Shown: in pieces, positions 26,102 through 35,023 of the stretch
Position numbering within the stretch: the first letter of the stretch is position 1
Layout of the letters: the number at the start of each line of letters is the position of its first letter
Assembly: GCA_913774355.1 (NCBI GenBank)
Contig: CAJYGB010000017.1
Span: 62,001 to 126,000 of the forward strand
DNA: 64,000 nt
DNA from: an uncultured Chryseobacterium sp.
GTDB taxonomy: Bacteria > Bacteroidota > Bacteroidia > Flavobacteriales > Weeksellaceae
Reading direction: 5' to 3'
Notes under the pieces: generated by a model
Seen by the model: the letters and a program-made list of their open reading frames with translations, nothing else
Databases searched by the model: none
Told to the model about the DNA's origin: nothing
Made by a program: the position numbers and the translations under genes

Positions 26102-27216
26102 TGTTGAATAGATTTCTCCTCATAAAAATTATTTCTGAAATATTCTTCGGCCTGGGTTTTCAGGTTTTGATAATAAGACTCGTTTTGTAGTAAAGCCATT
26201 ATATTATCTTTAAATATTTCCGGATCATTGCTTATCAGGCAGCCATTTGCATATTTTGAAGAAAAACCGTCTACCGCACGTTCTGTTCCTACAACTGGAA
26301 GCCCATAAGAAAGAGCTTCTATAACTTTGATTTTGATTCCCGTACCTTCCAGCATTGGACATAACGAAATTTTTGAAACATCATAATACTCTTGTAGGTC
26401 TTTAGAAAATTCTATCTGTTCAACGCCTTCCTTTTTTTCAAGATGCCTGCATATTTTTCCGATAATCAGGATATTAATATTCTCAGGAAGCAATGGATAG
26501 ACACTGTTGAAAAACCATTGCATGGATTTGATATTAAAAATATTATCTGATCCGACAAAAATAAGATCATATTTTTTTTTAGAAGTTGAAGAAAAACAGA
26601 CCGGAAAAGATGGGGGAATATTAATGACTTTATCTCCTAAAAAGCTATTAAATATAAAATACTCATCCTGGGAAATGGTAATAATGCGGTCAAATTTTTT
26701 CAGATTATTAATTTCTTCCTGAAACCGGTCGCCTATTTTTAATAAAGGGTTTTTATAGAATTCATTTAAGGTAATCCAATCATGCGTGTCTATGATCTTT
26801 ACAGGATTATTAGATAACTTGCCATCGAGGAGGCCTGTCCATTGTTCATAATTGATAATAATGTAGTCATAATTTTTCTTTTTGAGGAGCTCTCTGAAAC
26901 ATCCTTTGATATATGCTGTAAGTAAGGGATTTGATTTATTTCTTTTTGAAAATATTTTGATGATTTTATATTTCCAATATTTCAGTGAAGTGATTCTCTT
27001 TGAAGGTCTGCGGGAAAGGAGAAACAAGTGATCAACTAAATTATTGTCGAAATCTGTATTGTCGTTCAGCGCCTTATACATATCTTCAATACCAGCCAAA
27101 TCGATATTATAACCTAATTTTTTTAGGATATTAAGATTGGTTTTTGCACGTATAACGTTCCCCGCTTTATCAGAGAATGGGTTTTCCGGAAAAAAGAATA
27201 GGATCTGTTTTTTCAT
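26080..27216 (-). CDS. Glycosyltransferase family 4-like
   Basis: 378 residues. Opening ILFFFPENPFSDKAGNVIRA with NLNILKKLGYNIDL is the GT-B N-domain; C-domain has LIFVGSDNIFN, CPMLEGTGIKIKVIEALSYGLPVVGT (E-x7-E type). Retaining sugar transferase; donor and acceptor unknown. A 151-bp gap precedes it in which I find no clean -7 box. Confidence 0.88.
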   Translation of the reverse strand: MKKQILFFFPENPFSDKAGNVIRAKTNLNILKKLGYNIDLAGIEDMYKALNDNTDFDNNLVDHLFLLSRRPSKRITSLKYWKYKIIKIFSKRNKSNPLLTAYIKGCFRELLKKKNYDYIIINYEQWTGLLDGKLSNNPVKIIDTHDWITLNEFYKNPLLKIGDRFQEEINNLKKFDRIITISQDEYFIFNSFLGDKVINIPPSFPVCFSSTSKKKYDLIFVGSDNIFNIKSMQWFFNSVYPLLPENINILIIGKICRHLEKKEGVEQIEFSKDLQEYYDVSKISLCPMLEGTGIKIKVIEALSYGLPVVGTERAVDGFSSKYANGCLISNDPEIFKDNIMALLQNESYYQNLKTQAEEYFRNNFYEEKSIQQWKKILI

Positions 27217-27367
27217 CAGCTGGATTTAAAATGATGTCTTTGTATTTGAAACATTATGAAATTCAAATTTGGTCATCTTGTATGAATCAGCCCATATCTA
27301 TGACAATTTAAAATTTTAATTAAAACGGGAATGCGTAATTTTAGCCATTAAAAGTTTAAATATTGTC

Positions 27368-28579
27368 TTATTCAAACAATTTAAAAATTTCGTCTTTCTG
27401 AGCCTCAATAGAAAAGGGGTAAATTCCCTTTTCAGAATTGCTGTGGAGTGTATTCCAAAGCTCTTTGCGGGTACAGATATCAATAATGTTATCTGCAAAT
27501 TTCTGATAATCATTGTTGCCTGCAATGAGTGCTGTTATTCCATCTTCAAGGAACATTCCTTCGGCGCCTATTTCTGTGGTTAAAACCGGAAGGGTATATT
27601 CTAAAGCCTGTCCGATTTTACCCTTTACTCCGGCACCAAAACGAAGTGGTGAAACTGAGGCAAAACAATTTTTATAAAAAGGAATAATATCTTCTACATA
27701 TCCGGCGATCTTAAATTTTTCAGAGTTCATCTTTTCAATAGATTCCGGAGCTTCGGAACCTATGATTGTGATCTTTAAATCAGGCAGTTTCTGCCATACT
27801 AACGGCATTATTTCTTTATAAAGAATTTCGACAGCATCTACGTTGGGGTCATGTAAAAATGTTCCGATAAAAAATATACCTTCTCTGCTTTCAAACGGAG
27901 GCATTTCTTCAGGTTTTACTTTAAGGTTATGGACATTGCTTACCGTTACAAGCTTTGATTCATCAACAAATGATTTCATGAACTCTTTTTCTTTATCGCT
28001 GATGACCGCAATTTTATCTGCTTCTTTACACAGTTCCGTTTCGATATATTTGTAGTGTGACAGTTCTTTAGCCCTGTTTTTGTCGTATTTTATTTCCAGA
28101 CCTCTTTCCATTCTCAGGTAATGGATGTCCACCATATCATAAATAATTTTTGCCTGGGGTGCTTTTTTTCTGAAAAAATTCAGGTAATATTCAAAAAGTT
28201 CGGGCCTGTGACACCATACGAAATCAATTTTTGGCAGCAGATTATCAATAAAATGTTTCTTCCCTTTCATAATTCCGTATTTGTTAATGAAGGGAGTGTA
28301 TACGATAACGTTATGATCATTAAGGTTTTGAACATATTTTTTCAAATCTACAGTTGGAATGGATTTTCTCCAATCCATAAGGTATACATTGTAATATTTC
28401 CCCAGGAACTTAGCGATTTCGGTAAGCCTGTTTGATGCCGAATCTTTATCGAAAGTCGGAATCTGGCTGTCTACAATAAGTATGTTTTTTTTATTTTCAT
28501 CCGGGACAATTGTCTTTTCTGCCAGAGGATAATATTTTTTAATATGTATATAATTTTTTATTTTCCTTTTAATTCCCAT
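27368..28579 (-). CDS. Glycosyltransferase family 4-like
   Basis: 403 residues. N-domain KNILIVDSQIPTFDKDSASNR, mid-region VWCHRPELFEYYL and AKIIYDMVDIHYLR; C-domain FIGTFLHDPNVDAV, SPLRFGAGVKGKIGQALEY with TTEIGAEGM. This is the pattern of GT4 proteins annotated Glyco_trans_1_4. Overlaps the preceding gene by 11 bases, so translated in the same operon. Confidence 0.9.
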   Translation of the reverse strand: MGIKRKIKNYIHIKKYYPLAEKTIVPDENKKNILIVDSQIPTFDKDSASNRLTEIAKFLGKYYNVYLMDWRKSIPTVDLKKYVQNLNDHNVIVYTPFINKYGIMKGKKHFIDNLLPKIDFVWCHRPELFEYYLNFFRKKAPQAKIIYDMVDIHYLRMERGLEIKYDKNRAKELSHYKYIETELCKEADKIAVISDKEKEFMKSFVDESKLVTVSNVHNLKVKPEEMPPFESREGIFFIGTFLHDPNVDAVEILYKEIMPLVWQKLPDLKITIIGSEAPESIEKMNSEKFKIAGYVEDIIPFYKNCFASVSPLRFGAGVKGKIGQALEYTLPVLTTEIGAEGMFLEDGITALIAGNNDYQKFADNIIDICTRKELWNTLHSNSEKGIYPFSIEAQKDEIFKLFE

Positions 28580-29531
28580 TGGATTCCAGTTTAAAAATAG
28601 TATTGGTGAAATTTTTCACGCTGTATTGGTCTATAATATGTTGTGAAATTTCTACATAAGGCAGATGAAGAAATTCTTTTATTTGTGCTATATCGATATT
28701 GTTGCAGTCAATAACCAGTATATTGTCAGGATGGAAGAAATCATAATCTTTTACTGCCGGATTTGTTGTTATTAGTTTTTTTCGATAGCCTAAGCTTTCA
28801 AAAGTCCTGAAAGATAACCCCTTTTGATCAGCCCTCTGAATGTCTACTATTGCTTTCGATTTTGCAATCATTTTCTTTGTTTCATGTAGGTCTATATATC
28901 TTGTAGTAGAAGTCAGATACGGATAATTCAATGGTTCATACCAGAATAACATAAAATTAATCTTAAATCCGGCACCAGATAAAACCCTCGAAAGATGATC
29001 GAGCTCATTAATTCTTGTATCATACGAGGAAATGTTGAACATGTCAAACTGAATTTCCTCGGGATTTATATCCTGATCATAAATAAAGTTTGTTGTTTCC
29101 ATGAAATGATATTTTTCAATATCTTCTTTTTCATAAGAATAGATTTCATCAAAAAAATGAACAATTTCAAGTTGTTTAGGATATTTTTTACAGCTGTCGT
29201 AATAATAGGCGATAAAATTATCTGTTCTTTTTTTTAATTCATTTAAAACCGAAATATCCATAAGATCAGGACGTATTATAAAGATGATATCCTGCTTATC
29301 TTTAATCTTATCAAGAATTTGATTATTGAAAAACGCTCTTTTTATATTTTTACCAAACAATTTGGTGATTCCGTTAAGAATTTTTACACCTACATTTGGA
29401 TATTTATATTTTATAGTATCGGTTTTAATATCATTAACCGTTATATTGGAGTGTGAGCGTAATTCATTCACTACAAAATCAATATAACCATAGGCAAAAG
29501 GATAGATTAATGTGATCTTTTTTACCGTCAT
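28569..29531 (-). CDS. Glycosyltransferase-like protein, unrecognised family
   Basis: 320 residues; a paralogue of the gene at 30596-31549. Both have an N-domain with a DSxxxYPK turn (YDSCKKYPKQ) and FNISSYDxR, and a C-domain with ADQKGLSFRTFESLGYRKKLITTN followed by DFFHPDNILVI. The C-domain pattern resembles the GT-B glycan enzymes with a conserved E (FESLG). No family I can name with certainty; a CgeB-like glycosyltransferase is possible. Overlaps the next-upstream gene by 4 bases. Confidence 0.65.
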   Translation of the reverse strand: MTVKKITLIYPFAYGYIDFVVNELRSHSNITVNDIKTDTIKYKYPNVGVKILNGITKLFGKNIKRAFFNNQILDKIKDKQDIIFIIRPDLMDISVLNELKKRTDNFIAYYYDSCKKYPKQLEIVHFFDEIYSYEKEDIEKYHFMETTNFIYDQDINPEEIQFDMFNISSYDTRINELDHLSRVLSGAGFKINFMLFWYEPLNYPYLTSTTRYIDLHETKKMIAKSKAIVDIQRADQKGLSFRTFESLGYRKKLITTNPAVKDYDFFHPDNILVIDCNNIDIAQIKEFLHLPYVEISQHIIDQYSVKNFTNTIFKLESNGN

Positions 29532-30517
29532 TTCCTGAATATTTCTTTTAATTTTTCTTCAAACAAAGCTTCTTCCCTTAAAACTACTTCTTTATAAACT
29601 TTAAAATGAGGAATATGTTGCGGATAATTTTCCAAAACCTCTTTCATTTTCGTAATGATATCAGGAATTTGATCTTCACTGAAATCAAATTTATAATCAT
29701 CGGGGATCATCAGGTCTTCATAATAAGCTGAAGAGCCGTTTCTGCCTGAAATGATACAGCAATCTTGGGATACCGATTCCCTGAGCATCTTATCTCTTCC
29801 GGGGTTTTCTCCGAAATCTACGTACAGGAGCGATTTCGACATGATATCTTTTATTTGGGCAGCATTCATATTCTTGATGGGAATCCATTCCAATTCCGGA
29901 GAAGCCTGAATAAGTGCGGCAATTTCCTTCTTCCCTTTTTTCGGGTTATAAAGGATGGTTTTATTGCTCAGATCCTTTAAAATAGGCTGGCTGCTTTCCG
30001 TAAAAATAGGATTGATATAATCGCAGACATAATCGATCTGGTTCTCAGGAATCCCGTGATTCTTCAAATAAATTCCGGACCGGAAAGACTGTGCCCATTG
30101 AAAAACATTCGGAAGCGGTTCAAAATGGTATTCCTTGTCCTTTTGCTGATAAAACAATTTGGTGAAGAAACTTTGTTTCCTGATTCGGTAATCCATTAAT
30201 ATTTTATAAAAATCAACGCTGAGCCACCAGATGATTTTCTGGCTTTTAGGATATTTTTTAACCAGGTATGTCATTGATTCCGGAATAATCAGGATATTTT
30301 CCTCGTTGTCTTCAAAATAGCTGATTTCACGGGTTTTATAAACATCATAGTTCTTTGCTTTGGCATGGCTCCTCTGCGGAACATAGTGCATGAAAACATG
30401 GTCATAATTCAGACGGTAAAGCTTATCCGAAAGCTGATGCAATGCTTCCGGACCACCTGTGACTTTTCTCGCAGGACAGAATATGATGATACGGGAAGTA
30501 TTTTTATAAGAGATCAT
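29528..30517 (-). CDS. Putative glycosyltransferase, GT-B-like
   Basis: 329 residues. IIIFCPARKVTGGPEALHQL is a GT4-style nucleotide-sugar entry (GGPEALHQ), and NPGRDKMLRESVSQDCCII looks like the acceptor/donor hinge with E residues. C-terminus is charged. It sits between the two unrecognised paralogues, overlapping the next by 4 bases. Family is not certain, and it could be a capsule/LPS modification enzyme. Confidence 0.65.
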   Translation of the reverse strand: MISYKNTSRIIIFCPARKVTGGPEALHQLSDKLYRLNYDHVFMHYVPQRSHAKAKNYDVYKTREISYFEDNEENILIIPESMTYLVKKYPKSQKIIWWLSVDFYKILMDYRIRKQSFFTKLFYQQKDKEYHFEPLPNVFQWAQSFRSGIYLKNHGIPENQIDYVCDYINPIFTESSQPILKDLSNKTILYNPKKGKKEIAALIQASPELEWIPIKNMNAAQIKDIMSKSLLYVDFGENPGRDKMLRESVSQDCCIISGRNGSSAYYEDLMIPDDYKFDFSEDQIPDIITKMKEVLENYPQHIPHFKVYKEVVLREEALFEEKLKEIFRK

Positions 30518-30580
30518 AGGAAACTTGTTAATGATGGAAAGCGCTTATCGTTTGATGATGCTATAATATCAATTAATTTT

Positions 30581-30588
30581 CAAAATTA
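30581..30588 (-). promoter_or_regulatory. Possible internal -7 box (TAATTTTG)
   Basis: Minus strand TAATTTTG in the 78-bp gap before the ATG at 30517, with a TTG 16 bases upstream inside the previous gene. Could give an internal promoter; spacing is short. Confidence 0.3.
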
Positions 30589-30595
30589 CAATTTA

Positions 30596-31549
30596 TTACT
30601 CTACCAATTCATCCACCCAGTTATCAATTAGGTATTTATTGAAAATTTCTTTCGGAATTTCAGTATAGGGCGTAGTAAAAAAAGAAGCGGGGATCTGAAT
30701 GTTGTTGATGTCTTTAATAACAAAGATGTTTTCGGGATTGTAAAAATCATAAGTCACGATGTCTGTATTGGTCGTGATTAGTTTCTTTTTTAGCCCCATG
30801 CCCTCAAAAACCCGGAAACTCAGGCCCTGCTGCCCGGCTCTGCTTACATCAAGGATGATCTCGGATTCTTCCATGAAGGCATTGATTTCCGAAATAGATA
30901 GGGGAATGTTTACGAATTCAAGATGAGGTTCGCTGTTTTTTTTAGGCTTAAAAACAATAATTTTACTCTTGATCTCCATCCGGTAAAGTGCCTTGGCGAT
31001 TTTTTCTAAAACAGGAAATCTTTTGTCGTAGGAGCTGATGTTGAAGACTTTGTATTTATAAGATGAAGGAGTACTTTCCACGGTCTTATAAATAAAATTC
31101 GTCTTAAAATCCAGGTTGTATCTTCTACAGTCCTTCTTTTCAAATGAAAAAACCTTATCAAATAAGGAAAGGATCTTTTTGGTTTTCGGATACCGGTTGA
31201 TGGAATCGCTGATAATAAACACCGACCGGCGCGATTTTTTATTGATGGCCTGTATGGTTTCAGGGGATAAAAAATCTGCTTTTATATAAATAGAAGTATC
31301 TATCGATTCTAAATCCTGTATTTCTTTCAGGATAATTTCGTTGTAATGGATATGTTTAAGGTTGGAAATACCTAAGTTTTTAGTGAAAAAATTTAAAGCT
31401 TTGTGTCTGAAGCTGGGGTATTTATATCGGAAACTGTGGAAATTGATATGTTTTATCGTGAAAGATTTTCTCTCCAGTGCATCGGCAATATATTGATTAT
31501 ACCCCCAATTGTCATAGGTAATCAGCAGTATATTTTTCTTTTCTTTCAT
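30596..31549 (-). CDS. Glycosyltransferase-like protein, unrecognised family
   Basis: 317 residues, paralogous to the 28569-29531 product. Shared sequence: SDSINRYPKT, VFNISSYDKRF, then SRAGQQGLSFRVFEGMGLKKKLITTN and the tail DFYNPENIFVI. The motif GLSFRxFE may be the active-site region (Arg/Glu), by analogy to GT-B enzymes. Function unknown; the two copies flank an unrelated GT gene, so they probably arose by duplication with insertion or reordering. Confidence 0.65.
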   Translation of the reverse strand: MKEKKNILLITYDNWGYNQYIADALERKSFTIKHINFHSFRYKYPSFRHKALNFFTKNLGISNLKHIHYNEIILKEIQDLESIDTSIYIKADFLSPETIQAINKKSRRSVFIISDSINRYPKTKKILSLFDKVFSFEKKDCRRYNLDFKTNFIYKTVESTPSSYKYKVFNISSYDKRFPVLEKIAKALYRMEIKSKIIVFKPKKNSEPHLEFVNIPLSISEINAFMEESEIILDVSRAGQQGLSFRVFEGMGLKKKLITTNTDIVTYDFYNPENIFVIKDINNIQIPASFFTTPYTEIPKEIFNKYLIDNWVDELVE

Positions 31550-31573
31550 CTCTGTTTTTTCTTTGTAATCAAA

Positions 31574-32578
31574 TTACTTTAATGTTTTATCTAAAAATTG
31601 TTCCAGATCTTTCTTTAAAAGTGAGGGCTTAAAATCCTCATAGCTATCCGAGCCTTCCACAAAACTGCTGACATGCAGGAACCTGTCTGTTTCGGGATTG
31701 CTGCTCCAGGCCCAGTCCGAAAGCTGGATGTGAGGAGAAAAGATGGTGAAAGTGGGAATATTCAGTGCTTTGCTTACGTTTGTCGCACCGCCTTCATTTC
31801 CGATAAGGCACTGGCAAAGGCTGGTGACGGCTGCAAATTCCCGCAGATCTTTCGTATCGAATTGCTGTATAATCGATTTTTTTGTTTCAGCGGAAACAAG
31901 GTGAAGAAGCTCTTCAAAAAGTTTCTTCTGAGAGGGAAGATAGTTGCACAGGATTTTCGCGTCTGGCCTATATCCGGCAATGTAATTCAGCAATTCAGCC
32001 ATGTATGCCACAGGATACGTTTTCTCTTCCGAACTTCCGAAAGTGCTGATCATGACTAAATTGTCATTTTCAGATAAGCCGTATTTAGCTAAAACTTCAT
32101 GCGCGTTACGTACTTCTTCATCCTTCAGATAAACTTTTGGGAAAGCTTCCTGAAAAGGGATGTCCAAAGGTTCCAGTAGCAACAGACGGTGTTCGATACC
32201 CAGCGTCGTGTTCTTTGATTTTACCTTTTTATCTCTTTTGACCGAATTATTGAAGAAAAACTGAGTGTAATTTTTAAAAAAACCGATCCGTTTTTTAGCT
32301 CCGGAAAAATACGTAATGAGTGCCGTTTCAAGCTTTGAATAAAGGTCGATCACCAGATCGAATTTTTTAGACCTGATTTCAGATAACGTGTCCTTCAGGC
32401 TATCCTTAAAAAAAATAACCTGATGGATGTAAGGATTCCCTATTAAAATCTGGGCGTATCGTTCTTCCAGAAGAAAGCTGATCTCGGCACCTGGATATTT
32501 ATCTTTTAACAGAGGCAGGATCGTACTCGTGACAAGTACGTCTCCCATGAATTTTTTCTGTATGATTAAAATCTTCAT
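31574..32578 (-). CDS. Glycosyltransferase family 9 (heptosyltransferase-like)
   Basis: 334 residues. N-domain KFMGDVLVTSTILPLLKDKYP, C-domain VMISTFGSSEEKTYP and LIGNEGGATNVSKALNIPTFTIF, all GT9 features. Heptosyltransferases build LPS core; in Bacteroidota GT9 enzymes also use other sugars, so the sugar is uncertain. The ATG overlaps the rocD stop as TAATG. Confidence 0.93.
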   Translation of the reverse strand: MKILIIQKKFMGDVLVTSTILPLLKDKYPGAEISFLLEERYAQILIGNPYIHQVIFFKDSLKDTLSEIRSKKFDLVIDLYSKLETALITYFSGAKKRIGFFKNYTQFFFNNSVKRDKKVKSKNTTLGIEHRLLLLEPLDIPFQEAFPKVYLKDEEVRNAHEVLAKYGLSENDNLVMISTFGSSEEKTYPVAYMAELLNYIAGYRPDAKILCNYLPSQKKLFEELLHLVSAETKKSIIQQFDTKDLREFAAVTSLCQCLIGNEGGATNVSKALNIPTFTIFSPHIQLSDWAWSSNPETDRFLHVSSFVEGSDSYEDFKPSLLKKDLEQFLDKTLK

Positions 32579-33828
32579 TAATTTTTGTATTCCAGCACCG
32601 TCTTCTCAATAATCTTTACACAATCTGTCAGCTGCTCTTCGGTAATGACCAACGGCGGTGCAAGTCGGATGATGTTTCCATGCGTAGGCTTGGCAAGAAG
32701 TCCGTTTTCTTTCAGCTGGAGGCAAAGATTCCAGGCGGTGGAACTGTCAGGCGTATCGTTGATTAAAATGGCGTTTAACAAACCTTTACCTCTTACTTTG
32801 GTAATCAGGTCCGTCTTTTCAATCAGTTTATCAATTTCAGAACGGAATAATTTTCCTAATTCTTCCGCTCTCTCGGAAAGTTTTTCTTCTTCTACAACAT
32901 CCAGAGCAGCAACCGCAACGGCACAGGCAATCGGGTTTCCTCCAAACGTAGAACCGTGCTGCCCCGGCTTGATAACATTCATGATCTCATTATCGGCGAG
33001 TACTGCCGAAACGGGATACATTCCCCCGGAAAGGGCTTTTCCTAAAATCAGGATATCCGGTTGTACGTCTTCATGGTGACAGGCGATCAGTCTTCCCGTT
33101 CTTGCGATTCCCGTCTGTACTTCATCGGCAATGAAAAGAACGTTATGCTTTTTACATAATTCGGAAGCATTTTTCAGGAATCCGCCGTCCGGAACATATA
33201 CTCCGGCTTCTCCCTGGATAGGCTCTACTAAAAATGCAGCAATATTTCCAGCTTCTCGGCTTAAAACTTCTTCCAGCGCAGTAATGTCGTTGTAAGGAAT
33301 TTTAACGAATCCCGGAGTGAATGGCCCGTAATTTTGGTTGGCATCCGGATCGTTGGAGAAAGATACAATGGTGGTGGTCCTTCCGTGGAAATTATTTTCG
33401 CACACTATGATTTTCGCAGCATTTTCGGAAATACCTTTCACTTCATAGCTCCATTTTCTGGCTAGTTTTACGGCCGTTTCCACCGCTTCGGCGCCCGAGT
33501 TCATCGGAAGCACTTTATCGAAGCCGAACAGGGTAGTGATCTTCTGCTCGTACTCGCCCAATTTAGAATTGTAGAAAGCTCTTGAAGTAAGCGCCAGTTT
33601 CTGAGCCTGCTCTACCAATGCTTCTACAATTTTCGGGTGGGAGTGTCCTTGGTTTACGGCAGAATAAGCGGAAAGAAAATCATAATATTTCCGTCCTTCC
33701 ACATCCCATACAAAAACACCTTCTCCGCGGTCCAGAACGACGGGAAGTGGGTGGTAATTGTGGGCACCGTGCTTATCTTCAAGATCAATAAAATATTGTG
33801 AGTCTTTTACTGTTTCTGCTGTTGACAT
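32578..33828 (-). CDS. rocD: Ornithine aminotransferase
   Basis: 416 residues. PLP-dependent class III transaminase converting ornithine and 2-oxoglutarate to glutamate semialdehyde and glutamate. Visible: [17 protein letters not shown], the NNFHGRT loop, [14 protein letters not shown] and the PLP-lysine segment [30 protein letters not shown] completes it. Length matches RocD rather than ArgD. It directly precedes a GT9 gene with a one-base overlap, an unusual operon partner. Confidence 0.95.
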   Translation of the reverse strand: MSTAETVKDSQYFIDLEDKHGAHNYHPLPVVLDRGEGVFVWDVEGRKYYDFLSAYSAVNQGHSHPKIVEALVEQAQKLALTSRAFYNSKLGEYEQKITTLFGFDKVLPMNSGAEAVETAVKLARKWSYEVKGISENAAKIIVCENNFHGRTTTIVSFSNDPDANQNYGPFTPGFVKIPYNDITALEEVLSREAGNIAAFLVEPIQGEAGVYVPDGGFLKNASELCKKHNVLFIADEVQTGIARTGRLIACHHEDVQPDILILGKALSGGMYPVSAVLADNEIMNVIKPGQHGSTFGGNPIACAVAVAALDVVEEEKLSERAEELGKLFRSEIDKLIEKTDLITKVRGKGLLNAILINDTPDSSTAWNLCLQLKENGLLAKPTHGNIIRLAPPLVITEEQLTDCVKIIEKTVLEYKN

Positions 33829-33843
33829 AAATTTAGGTTTTTA

Positions 33844-33851
33844 CAAATGTA
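33844..33851 (-). promoter_or_regulatory. -7 box (TACATTTG) of rocD
   Basis: Minus strand TACATTTG, 15 bases before the rocD ATG; probable promoter for rocD and the GT genes behind it. No clear -33 TTG. Confidence 0.45.
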
Positions 33852-34108
33852 AACATTATTGATGAGATGAATAAACAGAAAGCAAACACTGAATTAATTC
33901 CTGATGTAAGGGCATTTTGAGGCTAATAATCGGAACGTTAGAAAATATTGCCCAAATTAATTAGGCGTTGTAGTTATTATATCTTTTAAGTGTAATTTTA
34001 TTTATGCGTAGCTAAAAAATGCCTGATCAGACCAAATATCATCTCCTATAACAAAAATGAAAGTATTGTGTATATTTTTCTATCTTAGACCATTAAATTA
34101 ATACAATA

Positions 34109-35023
34109 GTGATAAAAAATATTTTGTCTTTGGTGTTAACTGGAGTTTTGGCCTTGTTTTCGGGACAGCAGACCGCAATTTCTCCTTTTAAGCTTGAAGA
34201 CTATAAAAAATTTCAGGAAAAATATATTGCTTATGTAAACGAAAACCCACAGAAAGCAATAAAAATACAGGATGATTATTATTCGCCGAAAAAACTGGAC
34301 AGCTTGCTTTTGATTAAAGATAAACTGAAAAAAGCAAAACTATCCTTAATATATTCTGATCCCAAGAAAATAGAAGAATATTATAAGCAGGAACCTGATG
34401 ATGTTATCCTTCCTTTTGCTTACTTCCGATTAAAAGAAAGTGATTTCTACATGAGAGCCAATCGAAGAAGTGTTTTTATGTTGGGTAAAGACAAACAAAT
34501 ATCTGTAGCATATATTGATAAACTGGGGAAGGATTTTTCGAGGGATGCTATTTTTGAGAGGATAACGGATCTGAAAAATGAAACAGAAACAACCAACCGG
34601 TATCAGTCCGCAGGAATACTTATTTCGTCAAGCAACGCTAATAGTACTTATGGTTTTCCTGTAGGAATAAACAAAGATTATGATAAGACTGGAAATTTAA
34701 TATCTTCTAAAGATTGGGATAAAAATATTGAGTTTGGGCTCAAAGATTTATTGAAAACATACAAGGAAAAAATTAATGATTATCTCCAGAAAAATAAAGA
34801 TTCTCTTGGCTACAGCTATCAACACATGATAAAAGCACTTCCTAAAATAAATCCGGGAAGTAAAAGTAAAATTCTTATACAGGATGAGTTTTCAGGAATT
34901 GAAAAAATCGAAATTAATGGTGTTTTTTTCTGGAAAGTGTACGTTGGCTCGCTCAACTATTTTTTATTTGATACAAAAACAGGCAAAATATTTACATATG
35001 AAAAAATTAACTTTATCGGGTAA
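34109..35023 (+). CDS. Exported protein of unknown family
   Basis: 304 residues from GTG at 34109. Signal-like N-terminus (ILSLVLTGVLALFSG). The body is charged and mixed alpha/beta: FKLEDYKKFQEKYIAYVNEN, then IFERITDLKNETETTNRY and a C-terminal GVFFWKVYVGSLNYFLFDTKTGKIF, which looks like a beta-sheet ending. Not recognised. Its 3' end overlaps the next gene by 26 bases, so the two are likely translated together and may act in one process. Confidence 0.7.
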   Translation: MIKNILSLVLTGVLALFSGQQTAISPFKLEDYKKFQEKYIAYVNENPQKAIKIQDDYYSPKKLDSLLLIKDKLKKAKLSLIYSDPKKIEEYYKQEPDDVILPFAYFRLKESDFYMRANRRSVFMLGKDKQISVAYIDKLGKDFSRDAIFERITDLKNETETTNRYQSAGILISSSNANSTYGFPVGINKDYDKTGNLISSKDWDKNIEFGLKDLLKTYKEKINDYLQKNKDSLGYSYQHMIKALPKINPGSKSKILIQDEFSGIEKIEINGVFFWKVYVGSLNYFLFDTKTGKIFTYEKINFIG

